This document shows positions 19,248-28,118 of a DNA stretch of 64,000 nt, piece after piece. Made by a program: the position numbers and the translations under genes. The stretch lies in the NCBI RefSeq assembly GCF_000717745.1, contig NZ_JOBH01000024.1:1-64000 (forward strand). The letters run 5' to 3'. Numbering within the stretch: the stretch's first letter is position 1; each line of letters opens with the position of its first letter. The DNA comes from Streptomyces violens. GTDB lineage: Bacteria > Actinomycetota > Actinomycetes > Streptomycetales > Streptomycetaceae. Below the pieces are notes generated by a model that was not told where the DNA came from, did not search any database, and was given only the letters and a program-made list of their open reading frames with translations.

Positions 19248-20531
19248 TCATCCCCGGCGCGCCCGCATGAACGCGAACGCGCCGCCCCCGAGGACGATCA
19301 CCGCGGCAGCGATACCGAGGCTCGTCCAGAGTGTGCTGTTGTCGTCGGAAGAGGACTTGGCCATCGCGTCGTCGGCGCCCGCGTCGCCCTTCCCGGAACC
19401 GGACTTCCCGTCGTCGGAACTGCCGCCCTTGGCTGGGGCGGCGGAGAACGCGGCTTTCGACGTGTCGAAATCACCGTTGTCCAGGAACGCGGGCTGCTTC
19501 GGGTTACCCGGCTCGCCCTTGCCTTCCAAAAGGTTGAGCCGAGGACGCACGGCGCCGTAGCCGACGTACTTACTGGGGTCCCGCTTCTCCATGACGCCGT
19601 CAGTCGTCCCGACGAGCACCCGGGCGACCTGGTTGGCATTCCACTCAGGGTGCTTGGACCAGATCAATGCGGCAGAGGCGGAGGCAATGGCGGTGGCGGC
19701 ACTGGTTCCGCCGTCGCCGTCGCAGTACTTCTTGAGGTTCTTGTCGCACCAGCGGGGGATGTCGGAACCGGGTGCGACAACGGAGACGTGGTTGCCGTAA
19801 CCGGAGAAGTTCGACACCTTGCCCTGCGCGTCCACAGAGCCCACTCCAATAACCTCGGGGTAGCCCGCCGGATAGAAGGGGCGATTCTTCCCCGCCCCAT
19901 CGTTACCGGTACCGGCAATCAACAACTTGCCCTTGCTGACGGCATAATCGATCGCACTGTGCAGCTTCTGAGAGATGTACTCGCTGCCGAATGACATGTT
20001 GATGACCTGCGCGTCGCTGTTTGCCGCAGCACGAACAGCTTTGTCAGCCGTGGAACCCTCAGCACCTTCGAGATCAGAAAGGGCCGTACGGAATGGCACA
20101 ACTTTCGCTCCAGGTGCCAGCCCCTTCAGTCCGCCGCCGTTGCCCGTGCCGGCGATCAGCTCGGCCATGGTGGTGCCATGCCCGTCGTAGTCGTCATGCG
20201 CACCTCCGTCCGCGCCAGTCAGATCCTTTCCTGGCAGAACTTGGCCTCGCAGGGAGGGAGTGGACGGGTCCACACCGCTGTCGACGACTGCGACCTTGAT
20301 GCCCTTCCCCGTGCTCGCCTTCCACATGTCTTCGGCCTGCATGGAGTCCAGGTACCACTGCCTCGACTGGACGTCCTCCGCGACGGCGGCAGGAGCCGCG
20401 CCCATGAGGCACACCGCCCAAGCGCCCGTTGCCGCCAGGACCGGGAGCGCGCGGCGACGCAGCCTCCGCGTATTCCTCGGCATCGCCGTCCCGTTCTCTC
20501 CAGCCGTCATTCCTCGCCTCACCTGAGTCAT
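19248..20531 (-). CDS. mycP: Type VII secretion mycosin-like serine protease (copy 1)
   Basis: A subtilisin-family (S8) protease anchored to the outer face of the membrane, part of the ESX complex. Signal peptide: Arg-rich start (RNTRRLRRRALP) and hydrophobic core ending at AAVAED. Triad: Asp in VVDSGVD, His in DGHGTTMA, Ser in GGTSAATA, with Asn in AGTGNDGAG. A C-terminal helix (LGIAAAVIVLGGGAFAFM) plus RARRG is the membrane anchor. The start at 20531 overlaps the previous stop by ATGA; ATGs at codons 8 and 17 are alternatives. 427 aa, normal for MycP. Third-position GC looks more relaxed here than in flanking housekeeping genes. Confidence 0.9.
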   Translation of the reverse strand: MTQVRRGMTAGENGTAMPRNTRRLRRRALPVLAATGAWAVCLMGAAPAAVAEDVQSRQWYLDSMQAEDMWKASTGKGIKVAVVDSGVDPSTPSLRGQVLPGKDLTGADGGAHDDYDGHGTTMAELIAGTGNGGGLKGLAPGAKVVPFRTALSDLEGAEGSTADKAVRAAANSDAQVINMSFGSEYISQKLHSAIDYAVSKGKLLIAGTGNDGAGKNRPFYPAGYPEVIGVGSVDAQGKVSNFSGYGNHVSVVAPGSDIPRWCDKNLKKYCDGDGGTSAATAIASASAALIWSKHPEWNANQVARVLVGTTDGVMEKRDPSKYVGYGAVRPRLNLLEGKGEPGNPKQPAFLDNGDFDTSKAAFSAAPAKGGSSDDGKSGSGKGDAGADDAMAKSSSDDNSTLWTSLGIAAAVIVLGGGAFAFMRARRG

Positions 20532-22240
20532 TCGATGACCGGCGGGGCAGTGCTACGCCGCCGCCCTGAATTCCACGTCTCTTCGTCTTCGGTCGGCTGT
20601 CCCGGCCGACGGTCTTCCTTCCGCGACTCGCCTCGGGGCTGCGGTGTACCGGCAGCACCTCCGCGACGCGCACCCGCTGGATGATCTTCTCCCCCGGTGT
20701 TGCGGACCAACCCTGTGCCGCCCTGGGTGAAACCGCGCTGGCCGCTGCCCTGGGCACCGGCCTCCGAGCGCGGGGTTCCGACGACGCCACCCTGGTTGGC
20801 GGCGAGTCTGCGGGCCGATGCGGCTCTGTCCGCAGCCGACTCGGCCGGGGTCTTCGCACTCGATCCGATGACGCCACGGCCCGTGGTTGCACCGTGCTCA
20901 CCGCCAGGCGTGACTGCTCGGGCGACCGGGGACGAGGTGGGCGTACGGCCAGGGGTGGCGGGAGTGCCGCCGACGATGCCGTTACGGCCGCCGCGCGGCA
21001 TCGGGCCGGAGCCAGGGCGCGCCCCGCTGGCACCAGGGCCGATGCCGGTGGTGCCGGGGCGGCTGATGGCCCGGGGGCTCACACCGCTCGGCCGTCCGGT
21101 CGTACCCGACTGACCCATCGGCCCAGGGCGGCCGGTGGTGCCGGGCGGCCCAGGGGTGCCTGGACGCATAGTGGCCGGCCCCATGGGGTTCGGTCGGCCC
21201 GTACCACCTCCCGGCAGCGGACCGCCGGAGCGCGGCGGGCCGGAGAGACCCGGCAGCTTCCCTGCACCTCCGGAAATCGGACCGGTGCTGATGGGGCCAA
21301 GAGGGGGATTCCCTTGGTTCCCGGTAGGACTCGGACCATGCGGAGGTGCCGTCGGAACGTGCGTATGCGGGTCCACAGGTGCGCGCGGCGTGGTCACGCT
21401 GTCGATGTTCGTACCGACCTCGTGCTCCGGAGCCATGACCCTGTGGTGAGGGGTGTACTGCGACGCGCCACCGCTTCCTGCATCCGGTCCACGACCGCCC
21501 ACGACCGGCGGCGCGGTGTGCCCGCCTGTACCGATCGGCGTACCGCCCCCTTCGTGGATCGGCGTCTCGGGCGGCGGCTCCGGCACCCCCACATCCGGCA
21601 TGGGCTTGAACACCGGCTCCTCCTGCGTGGCCATCGTGTCGTGGGACACGATGTAGTAGGAGCTGAGCTTGTTCATCTGGGTGATGGCTTCCTGGCGGTC
21701 GCCCTCACGCTTCTTGGCCTTGGCATAGGCCGGGTTGGTGTCGACGCGGGCGGGGGCGGGGATGTCCTTGACGGCTTCGTCGAGGCCGCCGTCCTCGTTC
21801 CGCTTCGGCATGGACTTCTGGACCGTCGCCAAGCCCTCGCCGGCGTTCTTGAGCTGCTTTCCGGCGGTCTTGCTGTAAGTGGCGAGCTTCAGCGTGTTCT
21901 TGCTGAGGTGGTCCGTCCACTTGCGCATGGCCTCGCCGGACTCGCCGTCCCACTGGGCGTGTTCGGCGTACTTCTTCAGCTCCTCGCCGACTTCCTCGAT
22001 CGCTGTGGCGGCCTCGATGAGGGCGTCCCCGGTGTGTTCCAGGTCGCTCGGCCTGGCCGACTCGATCATGTCGAGCATTTCGTCGAGCTCGTGGTTCTCG
22101 AAGTTCGTGCCGCCGAACCTGGTCAGGGCGGAGACGTTGATCGGCGCTGTCCCGGAGGCGGCGCGCAAGCCCTGCCGGGCCCAGGCCAGTGTGGCCGGAT
22201 AGTCGACCCGGGTTTCGCGCGACATGGGTTCGTCACTCAT
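20528..22240 (-). CDS. Esx-associated helical protein with a Pro/Gly-rich tail (predicted T7SS substrate)
   Basis: 570 aa, no recognised name. Residues 1-180 are helical and contain a WXG100/PPE-like segment (HAQWDGESGEAMRKWTDHLSKN) between long amphipathic stretches. From about 220 on it is low complexity, rich in Pro, Gly, Thr and Arg (for example GRPGPMGQSG and GRPNPMGP), ending in a charged segment (EDEETWNSGRRRST). It is flanked by a 155-aa gene (gap 19 nt) and mycP (4-nt overlap), so all are co-transcribed. By analogy with mycobacterial PPE and Esp proteins it is probably a secreted substrate or a surface component. Function is inferred from position only. Confidence 0.75.
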   Translation of the reverse strand: MSDEPMSRETRVDYPATLAWARQGLRAASGTAPINVSALTRFGGTNFENHELDEMLDMIESARPSDLEHTGDALIEAATAIEEVGEELKKYAEHAQWDGESGEAMRKWTDHLSKNTLKLATYSKTAGKQLKNAGEGLATVQKSMPKRNEDGGLDEAVKDIPAPARVDTNPAYAKAKKREGDRQEAITQMNKLSSYYIVSHDTMATQEEPVFKPMPDVGVPEPPPETPIHEGGGTPIGTGGHTAPPVVGGRGPDAGSGGASQYTPHHRVMAPEHEVGTNIDSVTTPRAPVDPHTHVPTAPPHGPSPTGNQGNPPLGPISTGPISGGAGKLPGLSGPPRSGGPLPGGGTGRPNPMGPATMRPGTPGPPGTTGRPGPMGQSGTTGRPSGVSPRAISRPGTTGIGPGASGARPGSGPMPRGGRNGIVGGTPATPGRTPTSSPVARAVTPGGEHGATTGRGVIGSSAKTPAESAADRAASARRLAANQGGVVGTPRSEAGAQGSGQRGFTQGGTGLVRNTGGEDHPAGARRGGAAGTPQPRGESRKEDRRPGQPTEDEETWNSGRRRSTAPPVIE

Positions 22241-22259
22241 CTGCTGTCCCCCTTCCGCA

Positions 22260-22727
22260 TCAGAACTTGGTGTCCTTGCGCTCGTCCCGCTTCTCGCGCG
22301 GCTCCTGATGGACCTCGTCGTACCGCTCCCGCGTCCGCGTCTGGATCTCGTAGAAGCGGCGCCTGCGGTCCTCGTCGATCGTCTCGAAGCCGTTCTGCGT
22401 CCCCAGTACGGCGATCCCCATGGCCTCGATCTGGTCGCCGAGCGTCTGCGAGAGGTTCGTCAGGTGCATGTGCACCCGCTCGTACATCCGGCTGAGGTCG
22501 CTGGCCTCTGCGAAACCGCCCGAGCCGAACGAGGCGCTGGGGATGATCTCTTGGCGAAGTTTTTGCTTCGATCCCGCAGACGCCTCGAGCTTCTGCAGCG
22601 CGCCGTCCACCTTCTTCTTGAGGGAGCGCAGCTCACCCGGTCCGAGCCTGACGTGCGACCGCGCGTCCAGCCCCGCAGCAGACAACGGTTGAGGCGCACT
22701 CCCGAGCTCGGACTCCGGTACCCCCAC
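22260..22727 (-). CDS. Small helical T7SS-associated protein
   Basis: 155 aa of unknown function. A low-complexity start is followed by helices: GELRSLKKKVDGALQKLEASAGSKQKLRQ, then LSRMYERVHMHLTNLSQTLGDQIEAMGIAVLG, and a highly charged tail (RRRRFYEIQTRTRERYDEVHQEPREKRDERK). The helix-rich fold resembles ESX-type accessory proteins without a WxG motif. It is first in the leftward operon that includes the Pro-rich protein, mycP and the two WXG100 genes; the 203-nt region upstream (22728-22930) would hold the promoter. It is a plausible chaperone or partner for the 570-aa protein. Confidence 0.65.
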   Translation of the reverse strand: MGVPESELGSAPQPLSAAGLDARSHVRLGPGELRSLKKKVDGALQKLEASAGSKQKLRQEIIPSASFGSGGFAEASDLSRMYERVHMHLTNLSQTLGDQIEAMGIAVLGTQNGFETIDEDRRRRFYEIQTRTRERYDEVHQEPREKRDERKDTKF

Positions 22728-22930
22728 GGTCCTCTCCCCCTTCCCCCGTTACGTTCTTCACGACGCGTGAGACGTCTGATGCAACATTAGTCAATTGGCT
22801 CAGCCGGCACAGCTGCGTATCACACGGTCCGACCGTCACACCCGTCGCAGTTCCCCACTGATGAACAGCATCTCATCTCCCACTGACATCACCTGTCGCG
22901 TCATGAACCGGCTATGTCACGACTTCGTGA
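22728..22930 (-). promoter_or_regulatory. Relatively AT-rich gap: likely promoter of the Esx/mycP operon
   Basis: No coding region. This 203-nt stretch between the second mycosin gene and the 155-aa gene is visibly richer in A and T than its surroundings (for example CAACATTAGTCAATTGG at about 22781-22797). It contains a small palindrome, TCACGACTTCGTGA, near 22917-22930, possibly the terminator of the second mycosin gene. No confident -35/-10 pair was identified. Confidence 0.35.
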
Positions 22931-24178
22931 TCACCCGGCCGTACGCTTGCGTCTCCAGTCGCGGTAGACGAGCGAGGCGCCGGCGATGACCGCCACCAAC
23001 AGGCCGCCACCGGCGACCGCGTAGGTACCCAGACGTTCGTCGCGCTGCTGGGCGGACTCACCGATTGGCAGATCCGGGACATCGGGAACCGCTCCCTTGC
23101 TGACCCCGCCTTGGGCGACGGGGTGGTCGGTCGGGCCGCCTTCCTCGTTGACGGCCCGGACCGGGTCCACGACGCCCCAGCCGATGTGGGTGTCACGTCC
23201 GGGGATGGAGCGCTCCGCGGTCTGCTCGATCTGGGTGACCACACGGCGCTGGGGCCAGTCGGGGTGCTCGGCCCGGATGAGAGCGGCCACGCCGGCCACG
23301 TACGGGGCGGAGAAGCTCGTGCCGTTGTCGACGCACAGGCCGCCCTTGGGCACCGTGGAAACCATGTCGACACCGGGTGCGGCGACGTCCACGAAGTCAC
23401 CCGACTGGGAGAAGACCGCGCGTTCGTTGTTGCGGTCGGAGGCGGCCACCGCAAGGACCCCGGGGTAGGCGGCGGGGTAGGTCTCCTTGACGTTGCCGCC
23501 GAGGCCGTCGTTGCCCGCCGAGGCGACGACCACCACGTCGTGGTCCAAGGCGTTCCGGACGGCTCGCTCCAGGACGTTGTCGGCCTGCAGTGCCTTCTCG
23601 GTGTCCTGCGAGATGTTGATGACGGTGGCCTTCTCGGCCACGGCGTGGTTGATGGCCAGGGCGAGCGTCCTGGCAGTGCCACTGCCCTTGTCGTCGTTCT
23701 GCTTGATCGGGATGATCGTCGCTTCCGGGGCGATGCCGACGAACGCGTTGCCCTCGGTGGGGCGTGCGGCGATGATGCCCGCGACCTTTGTGCCGTGGCC
23801 GACGTAGTCAGAGGTGCCGTCCGCCTTGCCGCGCGGTGTCGCCTCCCCGTACTGGTCCTTGTTGGGCTTGGCGGGGATGAGGTTGCTGCCGCTCGCCGCG
23901 TCCACCGCACCCTTCAGTTGCTCATTGGTGTTGTCGACGCCGGTGTCGATGACGGCGACCCGCTGCCCCTTGCCCTTGGTGTCCTGCCACAGCTGCTCGA
24001 GCTGGACGCGCCGGAGCGACCAGGGAAGGCTCTTGATCGGCAGCTTGGAGGGGAAGGTGCACTGGGTGGTGTCCGCGGCGCTCGCCAATGGCGTGCCGAC
24101 GGCGGTCGTGCCGGCAGCGGTCAGCGCCGTCGCCGCCAGTACGGTCAGGCAGCGCTTGGTCAGGTCCGTTACGGCCAT
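22931..24178 (-). CDS. mycP: Type VII secretion mycosin-like serine protease (copy 2)
   Basis: A second S8 family membrane-anchored protease, 415 aa. A signal peptide precedes the ASAADTT region. Triad: Asp in VIDTGVD, His in YVGHGTKVAG, Ser in NGTSFSAPYV, with Asn in SAGNDGLGG. A C-terminal helix (YAVAGGGLLVAVIAGASLVYR) and basic RRKRTAG form the anchor. It lies 27 nt after eccB, so the two are probably one transcript. It differs clearly from the mycosin encoded at 19248-20531, so this is an old paralogue and not a recent duplication. Which of the two joins the EccB-EccE membrane complex is not known from the sequence. Confidence 0.9.
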   Translation of the reverse strand: MAVTDLTKRCLTVLAATALTAAGTTAVGTPLASAADTTQCTFPSKLPIKSLPWSLRRVQLEQLWQDTKGKGQRVAVIDTGVDNTNEQLKGAVDAASGSNLIPAKPNKDQYGEATPRGKADGTSDYVGHGTKVAGIIAARPTEGNAFVGIAPEATIIPIKQNDDKGSGTARTLALAINHAVAEKATVINISQDTEKALQADNVLERAVRNALDHDVVVVASAGNDGLGGNVKETYPAAYPGVLAVAASDRNNERAVFSQSGDFVDVAAPGVDMVSTVPKGGLCVDNGTSFSAPYVAGVAALIRAEHPDWPQRRVVTQIEQTAERSIPGRDTHIGWGVVDPVRAVNEEGGPTDHPVAQGGVSKGAVPDVPDLPIGESAQQRDERLGTYAVAGGGLLVAVIAGASLVYRDWRRKRTAG

Positions 24179-24205
24179 GGGTTGGGTCTCCTCCGCCTCT
24201 CCGGC

Positions 24206-25732
24206 CTACGAACCCTGCGGCTGCTTGGCGCTGTTGGTGTCCAGGCGCGGGCCCGTCGGCAGGAACTTCGACCACGTCAGAGGGACCGGTACCGGCTTGA
24301 TGCCGCCGTACCCGAGCCGCTTCTGCGCTTCCTGCGCCTCCTGCTGCTGCTCCTTCTTCGACTTCTTCTTGCCGTCCGTGCCGATCTCCGAAGCGGCACT
24401 GTCGCTGTCGGTGTTGCTCTGCACGCCGTACCGCAGACCGGAGTCGGTGGCCAGGAAGACCGGGCCGGTGCTGGTCTGCGAGCCCTGCACCTGCCGGAAG
24501 AGCAGTCCGGAACCGGGCGTCACGTAAGCGCTCGTCGTATCGTCGGCGATCCGCTGCGGGTAGTCGGTGCCCGCCCAGGTGCTGAGCGTGGTGTCGGCGT
24601 TGTCGGAGTCGACGCCGCGCAGCACGCTGCAGACCGTGTCACGGCCGTCCTTCGTGCCCGCCGGGTAGTTGACCCGGGTGGCCTTCGTGGTCGGCCAGCG
24701 GAGCCCGGGCCGGAACTCGGCGCCCGGGGTGAAGGACTGGCTGCCGACCCGCACGGGCTCGCCCGCCTGGTGGAGCGAGTCCAGGTCGGGGCTGGCGAGC
24801 AGCAGGTGCGCCATGAAGTCCGTGATCGGCGCGATGCGGTCCTTCAGGACGACGTAGCTCTGCATGCTGCCGCCCGAGGGCGCCTGCAGCACCATGCCGA
24901 CCTTGTTGACGTTGTCCGGGAGCGTGTCACCGGGAATGTCGGCGGTGGTGCCGACGCCGGTGCCCACGGACTGGAAGTCGATGGGATCGCCGGGCTTCAG
25001 GGTGTCCAGCCAGTCGTTGCTGACCCGCTGCGGGTTCTCCGGTCCCATGAGCGGCCGGAGCAGCTTCTCGTTGTTCGCCAGCTCGTACTTGTGCCCCTGG
25101 TGATCCACCAGGTACAGCGTGCCGCCCTGCCCCCGTACGTACATGACGTCACCGCGGTGCAGGCGCTGCGCGCCGTCCATCCGGCCGGCTTCCCGGTCGT
25201 CGAACACGAAGGCGGCCTTCTGCACGTTGCGGCCGCCCTGGCCCTGCTGTTCGCACACCGCCCAGCGCTTGGGCTTCTTCGCCTCGTCCGCCGTGGGCAG
25301 CCGGTCGGGCGCGTACGGAATGCCCAGCGTCGGGCCGTGCGGGATCTTGCCGTTGTCGAGGATCTTCTCGTCGACGTTGACGACCTGGAAGTCGTCCGTC
25401 GTGAGGAGGAGTTTGGCGGAGGCGAGGTTGAGCACAGGGTGGAGCTGCCGGTGCTTCTTGGTCTCCAGGACGACGTAGCGGGTAGTGGATTCGCTGCCGA
25501 TGATGACCTTCTCACCGGGAGTGGCCCAGCCCGGCGGTGCCGTGGGCTTGAACATGCCCCAGGCGCCGAAGGCGGCGACGAGTACCGCGGCCGCGATCAC
25601 ACCGGGGAGAACGCCCCGCAGCGGGCGCGGCGCTCCTTCTTCCGTACCGCTCGGTGACGGTTGCAGAAACGACGCGACCAGCCGCCTTTTCGCGAAGGTA
25701 TAGGCGTTGAGCTCGTCCCGCCGTGATGCCAT
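24206..25732 (-). CDS. eccB: Type VII secretion protein EccB
   Basis: Membrane and periplasmic scaffold of the ESX complex. 508 aa. The N-terminus MASRRDELNAYTFAKRRLV is the EccB signature, followed by one membrane helix (about 44-62, LPGVIAAAVLVAAFGAWGMF) and a long extracytoplasmic domain. The tail is Lys/Gln-rich (KKKSKKEQQQEAQEAQK). It is the first gene of a leftward unit with mycosin copy 2 and is divergent from eccE, with 302 nt between. Nothing is missing compared with family members. Confidence 0.95.
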   Translation of the reverse strand: MASRRDELNAYTFAKRRLVASFLQPSPSGTEEGAPRPLRGVLPGVIAAAVLVAAFGAWGMFKPTAPPGWATPGEKVIIGSESTTRYVVLETKKHRQLHPVLNLASAKLLLTTDDFQVVNVDEKILDNGKIPHGPTLGIPYAPDRLPTADEAKKPKRWAVCEQQGQGGRNVQKAAFVFDDREAGRMDGAQRLHRGDVMYVRGQGGTLYLVDHQGHKYELANNEKLLRPLMGPENPQRVSNDWLDTLKPGDPIDFQSVGTGVGTTADIPGDTLPDNVNKVGMVLQAPSGGSMQSYVVLKDRIAPITDFMAHLLLASPDLDSLHQAGEPVRVGSQSFTPGAEFRPGLRWPTTKATRVNYPAGTKDGRDTVCSVLRGVDSDNADTTLSTWAGTDYPQRIADDTTSAYVTPGSGLLFRQVQGSQTSTGPVFLATDSGLRYGVQSNTDSDSAASEIGTDGKKKSKKEQQQEAQEAQKRLGYGGIKPVPVPLTWSKFLPTGPRLDTNSAKQPQGS

Positions 25733-26034
25733 TTCCGACTGATTCTCCCCACTGCGCCTTACTGCCCCGTTTTTCCCGTATTCGATGCGACGCGCGACAC
25801 CGAGGGGGTTCCACTATGCCGAATCACAGGGCACTCCCGCCTCTCGGGCCCCTTCCTGGCGCCCCGAGTTGACGCTCAAAGCACCCGATCCCTCAGCACG
25901 CTCACCGGCAACTCGCACCGCTGGGGCGGGGATGACGGATTGACGAGATGGCCTTGCAGTGCCGTTCAAGTAGTAGTGTGGTCGCCCTATTCATGGCCCT
26001 TTGTTGAAAGGGACGAACGCGGACAGTAGGGGGC
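25733..26034. promoter_or_regulatory. Divergent eccB/eccE intergenic region: no gene, presumed promoters
   Basis: About 300 nt without a supported gene. TTGACG (25940-25945), TTGCAG (25954-25959) and TAGTGT (25974-25979) suggest promoter elements for the eccE direction, but the spacings do not fit a standard -35/-10 pair, so this is weak. Stop codons break any longer frame. Confidence 0.35.
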
Positions 26035-27405
26035 TTGCGGGGGATGGGAACTGCAACTCGGGTTCGTTCCTCCGAGGATCGGCACGGACATCGTGGACGC
26101 CGGGACGCGAGAAGCGGCGGGGGCCGGCCGGCCACGGGCACGGGCCGCCCCACCGCCTCCGGCGCGCGCCCTGCGGCCCCCTCCTCGACGACGTTGCGCA
26201 TCAAGCACCGGACGAACCGGATGGGCCCGCTCCAGCTCCAGCAATTGGTGCTGATCGAGCTCGCGTTGGCCGTGGTGCTGGCTGCCGCCGCCGTGAGCAT
26301 GTTGTTGCTCGTGCCCGCGATCGTGGTGGGTGTGGGGCTCGTGCTGCTCGCCGTGTTGCGTCGGCGGCGGTTGTCGGTGCGGGACTGGCTGTCCACCGTG
26401 CTGGCGCTGCGGGCCCGGATGAGTGCCGCGCGGCCGCTCGACCAGCGGGTGGATCCGAGTCTCGCGCCGGCCGCCGAGGCGGTGCCCGGGCTGCGCACGT
26501 ACGGGTATCTGGACCGGGACCGGCGGACGGTCGGGATGGTCGGGGACGGGACGTTCCTGACGGCCCTCGTGCGGGTCGAGGCCAAGGGCAGTGCGCTGCG
26601 GCCCCCGGGCGGGGCGCGGGCGCTGCCGCTCGCGCTGCTGCACGACGCGCTGGACGTGGACGGGATCAAGCTGGAGTCCGTCCAGGTGGTCCAGCACGTG
26701 CAGCCGGCCCCCGCGCCGCACCTGCCGGAGCATGCGGTGGCACGGCAGAGTTACGCGCCTCTGCAGCAGCAGACGGGGGCACCGGCGCTGCGGCTGATGT
26801 GGGTGGCGCTGAAGTTCGATCCCGAGCTGTGCCGGGAGGCGGTCGAGGCGCGCGGTGGCGGTCTGACGGGAGCGCAGCGCTGTCTGACGCGCGCGACCGA
26901 CCACCTGGCGAGCCGCCTCACGGGGGCCGGCTTCCTGGCCACGGTCCTGGACGAGCAGGAATTGATAGCGGCCCTGGCGACCTCCGCCTGCGCCAATCCG
27001 GTCGCGACCGCGCGGGCCGGTCTGCCCGACGCCGCTCCGGCCCGCCGCACGCAGGAGACCTCCCGGGTGTGGAAGTGCGACGACCGACTGCACACGACGT
27101 ACGGGGTCGGGCGCTGGCCGGAGTTGGGGCGCTCGGCGACGCCGTTGCCGCGCCTGGTGTCGGTACTGACGTCCGTACCGGCGCTGGCCTCGACGTTCAG
27201 CCTGACGGTGACGGCCGGCGACCGGAACGGCGCTGCCGGGGTGAGCGGGCACGTACGGCTGACCGGGCGTTCGGACGCCGAGCTCTCGCGGGCGCGGCAG
27301 CGGCTGGAGGCGGCGGCGCGCGAGATGAAGCTGGGCCTCGTACGGCTGGACCGGGAGCAGTTGCCCGGTGCGGTGGCGTCGCTGCCGCTGGGAGGTGCCC
27401 GCTGA
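26035..27405 (+). CDS. eccE: Type VII secretion protein EccE
   Basis: Membrane component of the ESX complex. 456 aa from TTG 26035; an ATG at 26044 is equally possible. A basic, Ala-rich N-terminus is followed by two membrane helices (QLVLIELALAVVLAAAAVS and LLVPAIVVGVGLVLLAVL), the basic RRRRLSVRDWL loop, and a soluble C-terminal domain that includes LRTYGYLDRDRRTVGMVGDG. This arrangement is characteristic of EccE. Its stop codon overlaps the next gene (TGATG), which implies coupling. It is divergent from eccB. Confidence 0.88.
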   Translation: MRGMGTATRVRSSEDRHGHRGRRDARSGGGRPATGTGRPTASGARPAAPSSTTLRIKHRTNRMGPLQLQQLVLIELALAVVLAAAAVSMLLLVPAIVVGVGLVLLAVLRRRRLSVRDWLSTVLALRARMSAARPLDQRVDPSLAPAAEAVPGLRTYGYLDRDRRTVGMVGDGTFLTALVRVEAKGSALRPPGGARALPLALLHDALDVDGIKLESVQVVQHVQPAPAPHLPEHAVARQSYAPLQQQTGAPALRLMWVALKFDPELCREAVEARGGGLTGAQRCLTRATDHLASRLTGAGFLATVLDEQELIAALATSACANPVATARAGLPDAAPARRTQETSRVWKCDDRLHTTYGVGRWPELGRSATPLPRLVSVLTSVPALASTFSLTVTAGDRNGAAGVSGHVRLTGRSDAELSRARQRLEAAAREMKLGLVRLDREQLPGAVASLPLGGAR

Positions 27406-28118
27406 TGGCTTCGGCGACTTCGGCCCTGCGGGGCCTGTACGGACCTCGCCGGGAACGGCATGTGGTGCCGGTCGGCGACCTCGGGGCACTGACGCTGCCG
27501 CTCGGCGACGACGGCCTGACGGTGGGCCACGACGCGGAGAACCGCCCGGCGGTGCTGGGGCTCTACCACCCCGCGCCGTTCGACGTGCTGCTGATCGGCG
27601 GACTGTGGACGGCCCAGGCGCTGGCGCTGCGGGCGGCCGGTACGGGAGCGCGGGTGGCCGTCGAGACGGGCCGGCCCCAGCTGTGGACGAACCTGGCGCA
27701 TGCGGCGGGCGCGGGTCAGGAGTGCATGACGCTGCACGATGTCGGGCGGGTGCCGCCGATGGGTGCGACCGTCGGCAGCCCTGTACTGGTCGTGCGTGAC
27801 TGCGGGATGCGGCCGCCGCGCGGGCGGGTCTCCTCGGCGCCCTGGCAGTCGGTGCTGACGCTGCTGCCGTACATGAGCCCGGTGGCCCCGCGGCTGATGA
27901 ACGCCGCCGGACTCGTCGGCCTGCAGCGGATATCTCCCGATGAGGCCGCGCACGCCGCACGCATTCTGGGGCTCTCGCAGACCGATGTCGCCGCGCTGCC
28001 GTCGCTCGGCGACGGAGTCACGCTCTGGTGCGGTGACAATCAGGCGCGGCAGTACGTCATGACCCAGCCGACGGAAGCGGAGACAGGGCTGCTGGGGAAT
28101 CCCCGTCGGATGGACTGA
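27405..28118 (+). CDS. EccE-coupled T7SS-associated protein of unknown function
   Basis: 237 aa. Starts in the TGATG overlap with eccE, preceded by GGAGGT at 8 nt. No clear membrane helix and no recognised catalytic motif. Segments such as VLGLYHPAPFDVLLIGGLWTAQALALRAAGTG look like a Rossmann-like or nucleotide-binding start, but no P-loop is seen. Because it is translationally coupled to eccE and followed by the EspI-like ATPase gene, it is probably a cytoplasmic accessory protein of the secretion system. Its family is not recognised. Confidence 0.7.
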   Translation: MASATSALRGLYGPRRERHVVPVGDLGALTLPLGDDGLTVGHDAENRPAVLGLYHPAPFDVLLIGGLWTAQALALRAAGTGARVAVETGRPQLWTNLAHAAGAGQECMTLHDVGRVPPMGATVGSPVLVVRDCGMRPPRGRVSSAPWQSVLTLLPYMSPVAPRLMNAAGLVGLQRISPDEAAHAARILGLSQTDVAALPSLGDGVTLWCGDNQARQYVMTQPTEAETGLLGNPRRMD

